This document shows positions 6,909-13,144 of a stretch of DNA of 18,525 nt, piece after piece. The notes below the pieces were generated by a model. The model saw only the letters and a list, made by a program, of their open reading frames with translations, was not told the origin of the DNA and ran no database searches. The DNA comes from Alphaproteobacteria bacterium (GTDB lineage Bacteria; Pseudomonadota; Alphaproteobacteria; RF32; CAG-239), in contig JAHHRI010000025.1 of assembly GCA_020025875.1 (NCBI GenBank), positions 1 to 18,525 on the forward strand, written 5' to 3'. The position numbers and the translations under genes were made by a program. Within the stretch, counting starts at the first letter, position 1; each line of letters opens with the position of its first letter.

Positions 6909-7410
6909 CAATAAGCGCTCAGCTCAAAAAACAAGTCGTCGCCCAAGTAACGGACACCGCGCTCGTTTGTAAACAATGATATTATAAAAGCGGCGTGTTA
7001 TGTCGGTCTAAGGGCGGCGTTATCTCAAGAAACATTGCAGCAAAAGGTGTAAAAGCCGTTTGCTGCAATAACTTGTTTGCTTGCCGCCAATGCCTTTCTT
7101 CTCGGCTTGCCGGCGGGGATTCGATTGCGGTGGGCGGTAACGTTTTTTTGCTCGTGCCGACAGCCGCCGCCAAAAATGCCGATGCTTGCCGCCAATGCGG
7201 AACGGAAACAAAAAAGATAAAAGATGCTTATGTGTCTGCAAGTTGTGTGCCCGTCATCAGCCGTTGTTTTCAAATGACAGGCTTTGATGATAAAAAAGAG
7301 AAGCCGAAAAAAACATCAACCGAGAAGGACAATTCCGACCACCCAACAGTGAGCTGCAACGACCAAGCGGCGCGCTGTGATATTGGCTTGCGTTCAACAG
7401 GCAAAGATGA
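6909..7410. other. Region after mreB with no convincing gene
   Basis: Neither strand holds a gene I can support in these 502 bp. One plus-strand frame stays open from GTG 6995 to 7561; it would be Cys-rich with two in-frame CRQC motifs and a Lys-rich stretch, but it has no ribosome site, matches no family I know, and its last 50 codons run antisense to the better supported gene at 7411-7986. The region also holds a perfect 11-bp inverted repeat (7034-7069) and a 16-bp direct repeat (7078-7093 and 7183-7198). It could be a decayed gene, a small RNA locus or an untranslated tail of mreB. I see no terminator with a T-run directly after mreB. Confidence 0.5.
7034..7069. repeat. Perfect 11-bp inverted repeat (stem-loop)
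   Basis: ATTGCAGCAAA (7034-7044) is followed after 14 nt by its exact complement TTTGCTGCAAT (7059-7069). No T-run follows, so it is not a classical intrinsic terminator. It could be an RNA hairpin that protects the mreB 3' end or part of a small RNA. Confidence 0.7.
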
Positions 7411-7986
7411 CTATTCGCCGACTTTGTCGTCCGTCTTATCGGTTATGCCGAAGTTGTCGTCAACCCAGATATGGGCATTGCTGTCCATCTTCCGCAACGC
7501 GGCGTCTACATCGGGGTTTGTCGGAGCTTTGCCGGTTTCGGCAATGGTTTTCAGATCTTGAGCATAAGCCTTGCGGATAAGCTGGTAATGCGGTGTCTTT
7601 TCAAGTGATGTATCTATTTGTCCGATGTTTTCGTCAGGTAATATTTTTTTGTCGTCGATCGGGGCAGGGGTTGGTTGTTGCTCGTCCATCAACTTGGTTT
7701 TCAAGAAATTGATATGCACTTTTTCCGGCGGAGTATGGTTGTCAACGACAACATGGGGGTTGTTTGCCTTGGGTGTCGGCGGTGTTTGCGCCGGAATAAC
7801 ATAATGGATCGTCTCCCCGTTGTCTGCATCTTCAAGCGGTTCGGGAAACGGCGGCAACTTTTCCGTCCGATCCAATTCCTGCGCGGGGATAAAAAATGTC
7901 GGACGCACTTTTTTTCTTATGTACTCTGCCTGAGCGGTGCCGGTTGTCAACAAAAATGCCGCCAAGCACAAAACAAATTTTTTCAT
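7411..7986 (-). CDS. Exported proline-rich hypothetical protein
   Basis: I do not recognise this 191-residue protein. It opens with a clear signal peptide (KKFVLCLAAFLLTTGTAQA, cleavage after Ala20), so it is exported. The mature part is Pro- and Asp/Glu-rich and probably largely unstructured (LPPFPEPLED, PAQTPPTPKAN, QQPTPAPIDDKK), followed by a more ordered C-terminal piece, PHYQLIRKAYAQDLKTIAETG, and a Trp in NAHIWVDDNFG. There is no lipobox and no second membrane segment. ATG 7986 has AGG about 11 nt upstream. It is transcribed divergently from the HEHQH protein across 45 bp. A low-complexity periplasmic protein fits the sequence; function unknown. Confidence 0.75.
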   Translation of the reverse strand: MKKFVLCLAAFLLTTGTAQAEYIRKKVRPTFFIPAQELDRTEKLPPFPEPLEDADNGETIHYVIPAQTPPTPKANNPHVVVDNHTPPEKVHINFLKTKLMDEQQPTPAPIDDKKILPDENIGQIDTSLEKTPHYQLIRKAYAQDLKTIAETGKAPTNPDVDAALRKMDSNAHIWVDDNFGITDKTDDKVGE

Positions 7987-7996
7987 AACTTATAAC

Positions 7997-8030
7997 CTAA
8001 TCTTAACTAATCTTATAATAGCATAGCATA
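7997..8030. promoter_or_regulatory. Shared divergent promoter region with short direct repeats
   Basis: The 45-bp gap holds TATAAT at 8014-8019 on the plus strand. The overlapping hexamer on the minus strand reads TATTAT (8020-8015) and suits the 7411-7986 gene, giving a leader of about 20 nt. The direct repeat CTAATCTTA occurs at 7997-8005 and 8007-8015, followed by GCATA twice at 8021-8030. For the plus gene, the TATAAT would place the transcript start only about 5 nt from the ATG. No good -35 is visible for either direction. Confidence 0.4.
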
Positions 8031-8031
8031 C

Positions 8032-8730
8032 ATGAAAAATTTGTATTTGACATCTATATTTTGCATTTTTGCAGTTCTAAATTCCACCTATGCCGCAGAG
8101 GAAAGCGGTGGCGGAAAGGGCGATCCCTGTGCGGTATTTCGCTATTCCACCCGTTTGAATCTGACAACCTCTTACGGCAAACTGAAGCACAATTATGACT
8201 ATGATCGTCGAACCTTAACGGAGATGGGGCAAAAATTCGGATTGGTAGAATCCGGTATGTATGCCTCAGGTCTTTCGTTGTTCGGCATTGATTGGTCTGT
8301 TTCGCTCAATACCGTTGCGCGGGTGGGGGCAGGCGATGCCGTTTGTGTTTTGCCGACCAGTCTGGATGTGTTTATCGGCTTTCAAGAACCGACAATTTAT
8401 ATTGATAAAGGGCTGCCAAAAGACGGCTGCCGCCATCACTTGGTCTTGCGCCACGAACATCAGCACCAGCAAGTAAGCATTGCCGCGTTGGAATATTTTA
8501 TGCCGCGGATTCGGGCTGAAATATACAAGCTGCTTTCCGCCGTTCGCCCGCGAGCGGTATCTTCCCTTTCTGCCACCGACGGCGCTACCGAAGAGATGAA
8601 CGGCGAATATATTCGGCTGATCCGCCCGCTGGTAAACAATTTTAAAACCACGCTGCTGTATGAGCAGAGAAAGCTGGATAATCGGGAAAATTATCAATTT
8701 GAAAGCAGTATCTGCAAAGGTCGTCCGTAA
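8032..8730 (+). CDS. Exported HExxH (HEHQH) protein, putative metallopeptidase
   Basis: The 232-residue product has an N-terminal signal peptide (about 1-21) and four cysteines in the mature part (33, 105, 133, 228) that could form disulfides. CRHHLVLRHEHQHQQVSIAA holds H141-E-H-Q-H145, a match to the zincin motif HExxH, within a predicted helix and preceded by strand-like segments (VCVLPTSLDVFIGF, TIYIDKGLP). A later Glu in EYIRLIRPL or ATEEMNGEY might be a third ligand. I recall similar hypothetical proteins in alphaproteobacteria with HE-x2-H after an 'xxAHE' strand, but no studied relative. Peptidase activity is an inference from the motif. The start ATG 8032 has no evident ribosome site. 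It is convergent with ftsI, 42 bp away. Confidence 0.75.
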   Translation: MKNLYLTSIFCIFAVLNSTYAAEESGGGKGDPCAVFRYSTRLNLTTSYGKLKHNYDYDRRTLTEMGQKFGLVESGMYASGLSLFGIDWSVSLNTVARVGAGDAVCVLPTSLDVFIGFQEPTIYIDKGLPKDGCRHHLVLRHEHQHQQVSIAALEYFMPRIRAEIYKLLSAVRPRAVSSLSATDGATEEMNGEYIRLIRPLVNNFKTTLLYEQRKLDNRENYQFESSICKGRP

Positions 8731-8731
8731 A

Positions 8732-8757
8732 AAGGCGCAGCCTCTGCCGTTTTTTTA
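8732..8757. terminator. Probable terminator between the HEHQH gene and ftsI
   Basis: A short hairpin (GCAG/CTGC around a CCT loop, with a bulge extending it) is followed by seven T on the plus strand (8750-8756). On the other strand a run AAAAAATCGGATTTTTT (about 8757-8773) follows the ftsI stop. Either could end transcription of the two convergent genes; the stem is short. Confidence 0.45.
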
Positions 8758-8772
8758 AAAAATCGGATTTTT

Positions 8773-10509
8773 TTATCGAGAATAGGCGGCTTCAATCAAC
8801 TGTGCGCGCTTTTCGTTTAAATCATAATTAGCTTTGACATTGAGTTGCGGAGCAATGGCAGAGATAATCTCGCCGGCAGTCGGCACCGTATTCCATCCCG
8901 AAGTAACAAAATTGGCGGTTTCGGCAGACGGCTTAGGTTCGTCCATCATCAGAAACAAAGCGTAACGCGGGTTGGAAACCGGAAAAGTGGCGACAAAAGA
9001 CGTCATGACCTTTTTGTCGACATAATGACCGTTAACCAGTTTGTTGGCTGTGCCGGTTTTGCCCGCAACCTCATAACCGGGAACATCGGCTCTTCTTCCC
9101 GAACCTTTGGTGACCACGCCGCGCAGCAACTTACGCATGGTGGCGGATGTTTTGGCGGAAACCACACGCCGCCCTTCGCCGTGCCGATTTTTTAAAAGCG
9201 TGGGTGTGTGATAGACACCGCCGTTAACAATGGCGGAAAAGGCGGAGATGATGTGCAGCGGCGTAACCGAAACACCATAGCCGTAGGAAACGGTGGCGGT
9301 GGTTGCCTCACCCCAGCGGCGTGGTAAACTGGGGGTTGCTTTTTCGGTCACTTCAAACGATTCGAGCATATCAAACAGCCCCATTTTGCTCAAAAATTTC
9401 TTTTGCTCGTCTTTGCCGACTTTAAGCGCGATTTGCGCCGAGCCGATATTGGACGAATAGATCAAAATTTCCTGCAAGTCCAGCCAGCGGTTTTTGCCCC
9501 GATAGTCTTTGATGGTGTTATACTTCAGTTTGAGCGGCTTGGTGGCGTCAAAACGGTCGGAAAGCTTGATCTTGCCGCTTTCCAGTCCGAGGGCGGCGTT
9601 GAAAATCTTAAACACCGAACCGGGTTCGTAAAGCCCTTTGGTGGTAAAGTTGAACAAGTTGCGTTCGTCGGGGCTGTTGTTGAGGTTGGGATCAAAATCG
9701 GGCAGCGATATCATGGCAATAATTTCACCGTTGTTGACATTCATCAAAATGGCGGAAGCACCAACGGCACGAAACTTTTTGACCGCGGCGGTGAGTTTTT
9801 CTCTGATGGTGTCCTGCACGCCGGAATCAATCGTCAGCTGCAACGGCACATCGGAGCTGGTTAGACGATTATCCATTTGTTTTTCCAGTCCGGAAATGCC
9901 GATATTGTCAATATTTGTTTTGCCCAAAATGTGAGAAAACAGATTTTTTTGCGGATAAACTCTTTTTTCCACGTCCTCAAACCCCAGTCCCTGAATGCCC
10001 AAAGCATAAATTTGATACCGCTGTGCCAAAGAGAGGTTGCGTTTGATATAAACGAAATTGCTGTTTTTTTCCAATTGTTCCAGAATTTCCTCATACAGCA
10101 TATCGGGAATATATTTGCTCAAATGGGCGGCTGCTTTTTCTTTGTCACGCACTTTGCGCGGATGGGCAAACAAATTGGCGGTCGGCAGGGAAGTGGCAAT
10201 AATGGAGCCATTGCGGTCGGTGATGTCGGCACGGGTAATCGGGTTTTCGATTTTGAGTTGCGGAAGTTCTCGTTCTTTGTTGTCGTTGTCGGCAGAAAAC
10301 CCGCTGATACAAAGCCCAAATGTGCGCAGGGCAATGATGACATAGACCAGAATAAATGCGGAAATGGCAAGCAACATACGACTTTTGCAGGCGGAAAGAG
10401 GATCTTTTTCCAGATCAAAGCCGGAAAAGGCAAAGGTTCGGTTGACTTTGATTTCTTCGCCCGGAAGATAGAATTTGTTTTTTTCCTTTTTTGCCCATAG
10501 TTTCGCCAT
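8773..10509 (-). CDS. ftsI: Division transpeptidase FtsI (PBP3)
   Basis: FtsI is the septal peptidoglycan transpeptidase anchored in the inner membrane. The 578-residue protein has a cytoplasmic tail of about 45 residues, one membrane segment (LLAISAFILVYVIIALRTF, 46-64), the dimerisation domain with ITDRNGSIIATSLPT, and a transpeptidase domain with all three motifs: SVFK (298-301, catalytic Ser298), SSN (352-354) and KTG (484-486). GLEKQMDN and SYGYGVSVTPLH are typical of class B PBPs. Its position after mraZ-rsmH-ftsL supports FtsI over elongation PBP2. The start follows ftsL by 17 bp with only a weak ribosome site. Unlike standard clusters, no murE follows; the operon ends here. Confidence 0.95.
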   Translation of the reverse strand: MAKLWAKKEKNKFYLPGEEIKVNRTFAFSGFDLEKDPLSACKSRMLLAISAFILVYVIIALRTFGLCISGFSADNDNKERELPQLKIENPITRADITDRNGSIIATSLPTANLFAHPRKVRDKEKAAAHLSKYIPDMLYEEILEQLEKNSNFVYIKRNLSLAQRYQIYALGIQGLGFEDVEKRVYPQKNLFSHILGKTNIDNIGISGLEKQMDNRLTSSDVPLQLTIDSGVQDTIREKLTAAVKKFRAVGASAILMNVNNGEIIAMISLPDFDPNLNNSPDERNLFNFTTKGLYEPGSVFKIFNAALGLESGKIKLSDRFDATKPLKLKYNTIKDYRGKNRWLDLQEILIYSSNIGSAQIALKVGKDEQKKFLSKMGLFDMLESFEVTEKATPSLPRRWGEATTATVSYGYGVSVTPLHIISAFSAIVNGGVYHTPTLLKNRHGEGRRVVSAKTSATMRKLLRGVVTKGSGRRADVPGYEVAGKTGTANKLVNGHYVDKKVMTSFVATFPVSNPRYALFLMMDEPKPSAETANFVTSGWNTVPTAGEIISAIAPQLNVKANYDLNEKRAQLIEAAYSR

Positions 10510-10526
10510 TTTTGCGTTTGTCCCGT

Positions 10527-10910
10527 TTATTGCTCGGCTTTGGCCAGACGACGCAGTTCTCGGTTTTGGGCAGCCATGTTGTTCAGATTTCGACGTGCCA
10601 GCATTTTGCGGCTTGGTTCATAGTCAAACGGCAAAGCGGCATAGCTGATGATCTGTTCGGCTTTCAGCGGGTTTAGGTTGATGTGCTTTTGCGCCAAGCT
10701 GCGCAGCCTTTCGGGATTGTTCAGATGACTCCATTCGGCTTTTAGGATATGAATGGTTTTGATGTCCTCACTGATATCGGCATTGATGCGTGTCAGTTCT
10801 TTTTCCAGATCCTGAACCCGATTTTTCATGATAAAAGTTGCCAAGATGACGGCGGTTAAAACAGTTAAGGCTGCCCACAGGCAGATAGCGGCTGATTTTG
10901 TCGTGTTCAT
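10527..10910 (-). CDS. ftsL: Cell division protein FtsL
   Basis: FtsL is a bitopic divisome protein that works with FtsQ and FtsB to activate FtsWI. The 127-residue product has a short cytoplasmic N-terminus, a membrane segment at about 8-28, then a charged coiled coil (NRVQDLEKELTRINADISED) and the alphaproteobacterial motif IHILKAEWSHLNNPERLRSLAQKHINLNP. The C-terminal tail is basic. Its ATG overlaps the rsmH stop by 4 nt (ATGA at 10907-10910), so it is coupled to rsmH. Sequence similarity of FtsL is low between groups, but the motif and location make this assignment safe. Confidence 0.92.
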   Translation of the reverse strand: MNTTKSAAICLWAALTVLTAVILATFIMKNRVQDLEKELTRINADISEDIKTIHILKAEWSHLNNPERLRSLAQKHINLNPLKAEQIISYAALPFDYEPSRKMLARRNLNNMAAQNRELRRLAKAEQ

Positions 10911-11839
10911 TGTGCTGTTTCCTTATCACTTTTAATGGCGTATCGAAGCTTTGCCGAATGCGCACGGGGATTGCGTTCAACCTCCGCGGCGGTCGGCAAC
11001 AGGGCTTTGGAACAAAAAGTCAGTTCGGCAGAAAGCGGCGCGGCATTGTCCGGCAAATAGCGAGAAACGCCGTTGCTTTTACCGCTTTTGAGTTTAAAGA
11101 AGTTTTTGACAATGCGGTCTTCCAGCGAATGAAAGGTGACAACCGCCATTCTTCCGTCGGGTTTAACCAGGGAAAGCCCCGCCGCCAGTCCGCGTTCCAG
11201 TTCGCCGAGTTCGTCATTGACGGCAATTCTTAAGGCCTGAAAAGTGCGTGTGGCCGGATCGGGCTGCCCCGGTTTTTTGAAAATAACTTGATAGATAATC
11301 TCTGCCAGTTGTCGGGTCGTGGCAATCGGTGCGTTGTGGCGTGCCCTGATGATGTTGGCGGCAATTTGGCGCGACTTGCGCTCTTCGCCGAAACGATAAA
11401 TAATGTCGCTTAGTTCTTTTTCGTCATAGGTATTGACAATATCGGCGGCAGAAATGCCCTCGCAAGACATTCTCATGTCAAGAGGCGCGTCTTTGTTGTA
11501 AGAAAAGCCGCGTTCGGGCTGATCAATCTGCATGGACGACACCCCGATGTCAAAGACAATGCCGTCTGCCGATTCGTCAGTCAAAAGAGCCAAATCGCCA
11601 AATTTGCCGGCGCAAAAGCGAAAACGATTGCCGTATTTGTTTTTCAATTCTTCTGCCCGCGTGCGGACGGCAGGATCCCGATCTATTGCCAACAGCCGAC
11701 AGTCGGCGGCTTTGAGCAAAGCTTCCGAGTAGCCGCCGTTGCCGAAAGTGGCGTCAATGTAGGTTTTGCCGTCTTGCGGACAAAGTGCCTCAAGCACTTC
11801 GTTCAGCAATACCGGAATATGCTTTGGCGCATTACTCAT
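10907..11839 (-). CDS. rsmH: 16S rRNA (cytosine-1402-N4)-methyltransferase RsmH
   Basis: RsmH (MraW) methylates N4 of C1402 in the ribosomal P-site. The 310-residue length is normal. Motifs are HIPVLLNEVLEAL (7-19), the SAM loop DATFGNGGYSEALL (29-42), LAIDRD, FDIGVSSMQIDQPERGFSY with DAPLDMRM, FQALRIAVNDELGELE, and VVTFHSLEDRIVKNFF. I place the start at ATG 11839, because GGGAGG ends 5 nt upstream (11850-11845); an upstream GTG at 11845 overlaps that ribosome site. It overlaps the mraZ end by 8 nt and the ftsL start by 4 nt. Confidence 0.96.
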   Translation of the reverse strand: MSNAPKHIPVLLNEVLEALCPQDGKTYIDATFGNGGYSEALLKAADCRLLAIDRDPAVRTRAEELKNKYGNRFRFCAGKFGDLALLTDESADGIVFDIGVSSMQIDQPERGFSYNKDAPLDMRMSCEGISAADIVNTYDEKELSDIIYRFGEERKSRQIAANIIRARHNAPIATTRQLAEIIYQVIFKKPGQPDPATRTFQALRIAVNDELGELERGLAAGLSLVKPDGRMAVVTFHSLEDRIVKNFFKLKSGKSNGVSRYLPDNAAPLSAELTFCSKALLPTAAEVERNPRAHSAKLRYAIKSDKETAQ

Positions 11840-12305
11840 CGGCACCTCCCGTTGCCCGCAGCGAAGGTCTGGTTTTTAAAACTTCGGCACGAATTCGGGC
11901 TTCTTCTTTGCTCCAGTTCTCCGGATTCCAGATCTGAAATTTGCGTCCTTTGCCGACAAAAACCGCCGTGTCGGTAATATTTGCGTGTTTCAGCAGTTTT
12001 TCAGAAAGCAACACGCGACCGGTGCTGTCAAAAGTAAAGCGTCGGGCGTCTCCGAAAATGAGGTTGGTGAGGTTGTCTTGCGTTTGCGAAAAAAAGTCCA
12101 GCGAAGATTCCATTTCGCTTGCCAGTTTTTCCAGCAGTTCTTCGGTGCAGCCTTCAATGCAGGGAGAAGTCAGGCTGCGATAACAAACGATTTCCGTTGA
12201 TAATTCTTTAACGATTGCGCGGTAGTCTGACGGCAGGGAGACGCGTCCTTTGGCATCTACCTTATTGCTTATGGTGTCCATAAAGAGAAATGTTTTTCTC
12301 GCCAT
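11832..12305 (-). CDS. mraZ: Transcriptional regulator MraZ
   Basis: MraZ is an AbrB-fold DNA-binding protein that forms a ring and represses the division/cell wall cluster starting with its own gene. The 157-residue protein shows both half-motifs of the family: DAKGRVSLP (17-25) and DSTGRVLLS (93-101). ATG 12305 has GGGAAAAAG just upstream; a second Met at codon 9 (12281) would give a shorter form closer to the typical family N-terminus, but has a poor ribosome site. TGGGA repeats fitting known MraZ operators lie 49-79 bp upstream, overlapping a probable promoter, so autoregulation is likely. Confidence 0.95.
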   Translation of the reverse strand: MARKTFLFMDTISNKVDAKGRVSLPSDYRAIVKELSTEIVCYRSLTSPCIEGCTEELLEKLASEMESSLDFFSQTQDNLTNLIFGDARRFTFDSTGRVLLSEKLLKHANITDTAVFVGKGRKFQIWNPENWSKEEARIRAEVLKTRPSLRATGGADE

Positions 12306-12344
12306 CTTTTTCCCGTTTGTTATTCTGTGTTTTTCTAAGTTTAT

Positions 12345-12373
12345 GGTATATCATGGGAAAAATTGGGAATCAA
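12345..12373 (-). promoter_or_regulatory. Probable promoter of mraZ-rsmH-ftsL-ftsI
   Basis: On the minus strand TTGATT (12373-12368) and TATACC (12350-12345) are separated by 17 bp, giving a start near 12338 and a leader of about 33 nt. The MraZ boxes overlap the -35 and spacer. Confidence 0.6.
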
Positions 12374-12388
12374 TGGGAAATTTTAGGA
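12354..12388 (+). promoter_or_regulatory. MraZ operator: TGGGA boxes with 10-bp period
   Basis: TGGGA occurs at 12354, 12364 and 12374, each separated by exactly 5 nt, with a degenerate fourth TAGGA at 12384. MraZ is known to bind direct repeats of TGGGN with 5-nt spacers upstream of its own gene. The boxes read on the plus strand, opposite to mraZ transcription, and overlap the -35 and spacer of the predicted promoter, consistent with repression. Confidence 0.85.
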
Positions 12389-12467
12389 AAAGGGCGGTTG
12401 TTCTTTGTTTGTTCTGGCTTTGGTAAAAGCAAACGGCGTTCAATCCTTTGCCAGCCGGAGGTTTGCT

Positions 12468-12510
12468 CTTTGTGACAAAAAAATGTTTTTTTTATAAAAA
12501 AAAGACAAAG
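12468..12510. repeat. A/T-rich inverted repeat
   Basis: CTTTGT (12468-12473) and ACAAAG (12505-12510) flank an interior that includes eight T, AT, eight A (12486-12503). It can fold into a hairpin in RNA from either strand, but without a GC stem it is a weak terminator candidate. Confidence 0.5.
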
Positions 12511-12594
12511 TCTGCGGATAACCTGATTTGTTGCTAAAAACCGCGTAGCCGTAAGGAATTGTTCCAGCTGCTCAAGAGGCGGCGAGTCTGTCGG

Positions 12595-12629
12595 ATGACA
12601 AAAAAACACGGCTGGCGTTTTTTTGTCAT
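12595..12629. repeat. Perfect 13-bp inverted repeat, possible bidirectional terminator
   Basis: ATGACAAAAAAAC (12595-12607) and its exact complement GTTTTTTTGTCAT (12617-12629) enclose a 9-nt loop. The stem is mostly A-T with T runs on both strands, so it might end transcription arriving from either side and insulate rnpB. Confidence 0.6.
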
Positions 12630-12683
12630 AAATGGGTATTCGTCCGCCGTTTTTGTTTTTTGAATGCCGATGCCAGATTTCAC

Positions 12684-12712
12684 TTGCTTTTATCCCGTGA
12701 TCAGATTAATTT
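12684..12712 (+). promoter_or_regulatory. rnpB promoter
   Basis: TTGCTT (12684-12689), a 17-bp spacer and TAATTT (12707-12712) predict a transcript start at about 12719-12721, exactly where the RNase P RNA begins. Confidence 0.7.
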
Positions 12713-12720
12713 CTATTTCA

Positions 12721-13118
12721 AGGCAGTCGGATAGCCGCGTTAGGGAAAGGAAAATCCACTGATGAGGAAAGTCCGGGCTTCATGGAAACAAAACACCGGA
12801 TAACGTCCGGCTGGAGAAATCCAAGGGAAAGTGCCACAGAAAATTACCGCCGAACTTGTTCGGTAAGGTTGAAAAGGCGAGGTAAGAGCTCACCACGGAA
12901 TCGGTAACGGTTTCGGTTTGAGGTAAACCCTGTTTGAAGCAAGACCAAGTGAGGAGAGCCGATAGTTAGATCGGTTATACGGAGCGTTTCCACTCTGCTC
13001 CAGAGGTAGGTCGCACTGAGCGGTTCGGTAACGGACCGTCGAGATGAATGGCTATCAATTCCAACCTTTGTCTTCGGGCAAAGATAGTGGAATACAGAAC
13101 CCGGCTTACAGACTGCCT
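12721..13118 (+). ncRNA. rnpB: RNase P RNA, bacterial type A
   Basis: This is the catalytic RNA of RNase P, which removes 5' leaders from tRNA precursors. The conserved core is present: GAGGAAAGTCCGGGCT near the 5' end (12764-12779), GTGCCACAGAAA (about 12831-12842), GGTAAGAGCTCACCACGG (about 12881-12898), and near the 3' end ACAGAACCCGGCTTACAG (13094-13111), whose AGAACCCGGC pairs with the 5' part to form P4. The termini AGGCAGTC (12721-12728) and GACTGCCT (13111-13118) close helix P1. At about 398 nt it has normal size. A run of five T (13121-13125) follows closely. The next gene, lpxC, starts 27 nt after the mature end. Confidence 0.97.
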
Positions 13119-13144
13119 GCTTTTTATTGATGACGGAGAAGGAT

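Larger units (their letters stand above)
12389..12683. other. Non-coding part of the mraZ-rnpB divergent region
   Basis: I see no gene in this stretch. It is A/T-rich in blocks and contains TGACAAAAAAA twice on the plus strand (12473-12483 and 12596-12606) and once inverted (12618-12628). Two potential hairpins are described separately. Short frames on both strands lack ribosome sites and recognisable content. A small RNA is possible but unsupported. Confidence 0.5.

Noticed and set aside
6995..7561. 188-codon Cys-rich plus-strand frame as a gene
   Set aside because: No ribosome site, no family match, and its last 50 codons oppose a gene with a clear signal peptide. Kept only as part of the described region and as a finding.
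12486..12503. T8-AT-A8 as a strong terminator
   Set aside because: The stem has no G-C pairs and is unlikely to be stable enough alone; listed only as part of an inverted repeat.
12370..12609. 79-codon minus-strand frame between mraZ and rnpB
   Set aside because: It crosses the MraZ operator and A/T hairpins, and its product has no recognisable content.
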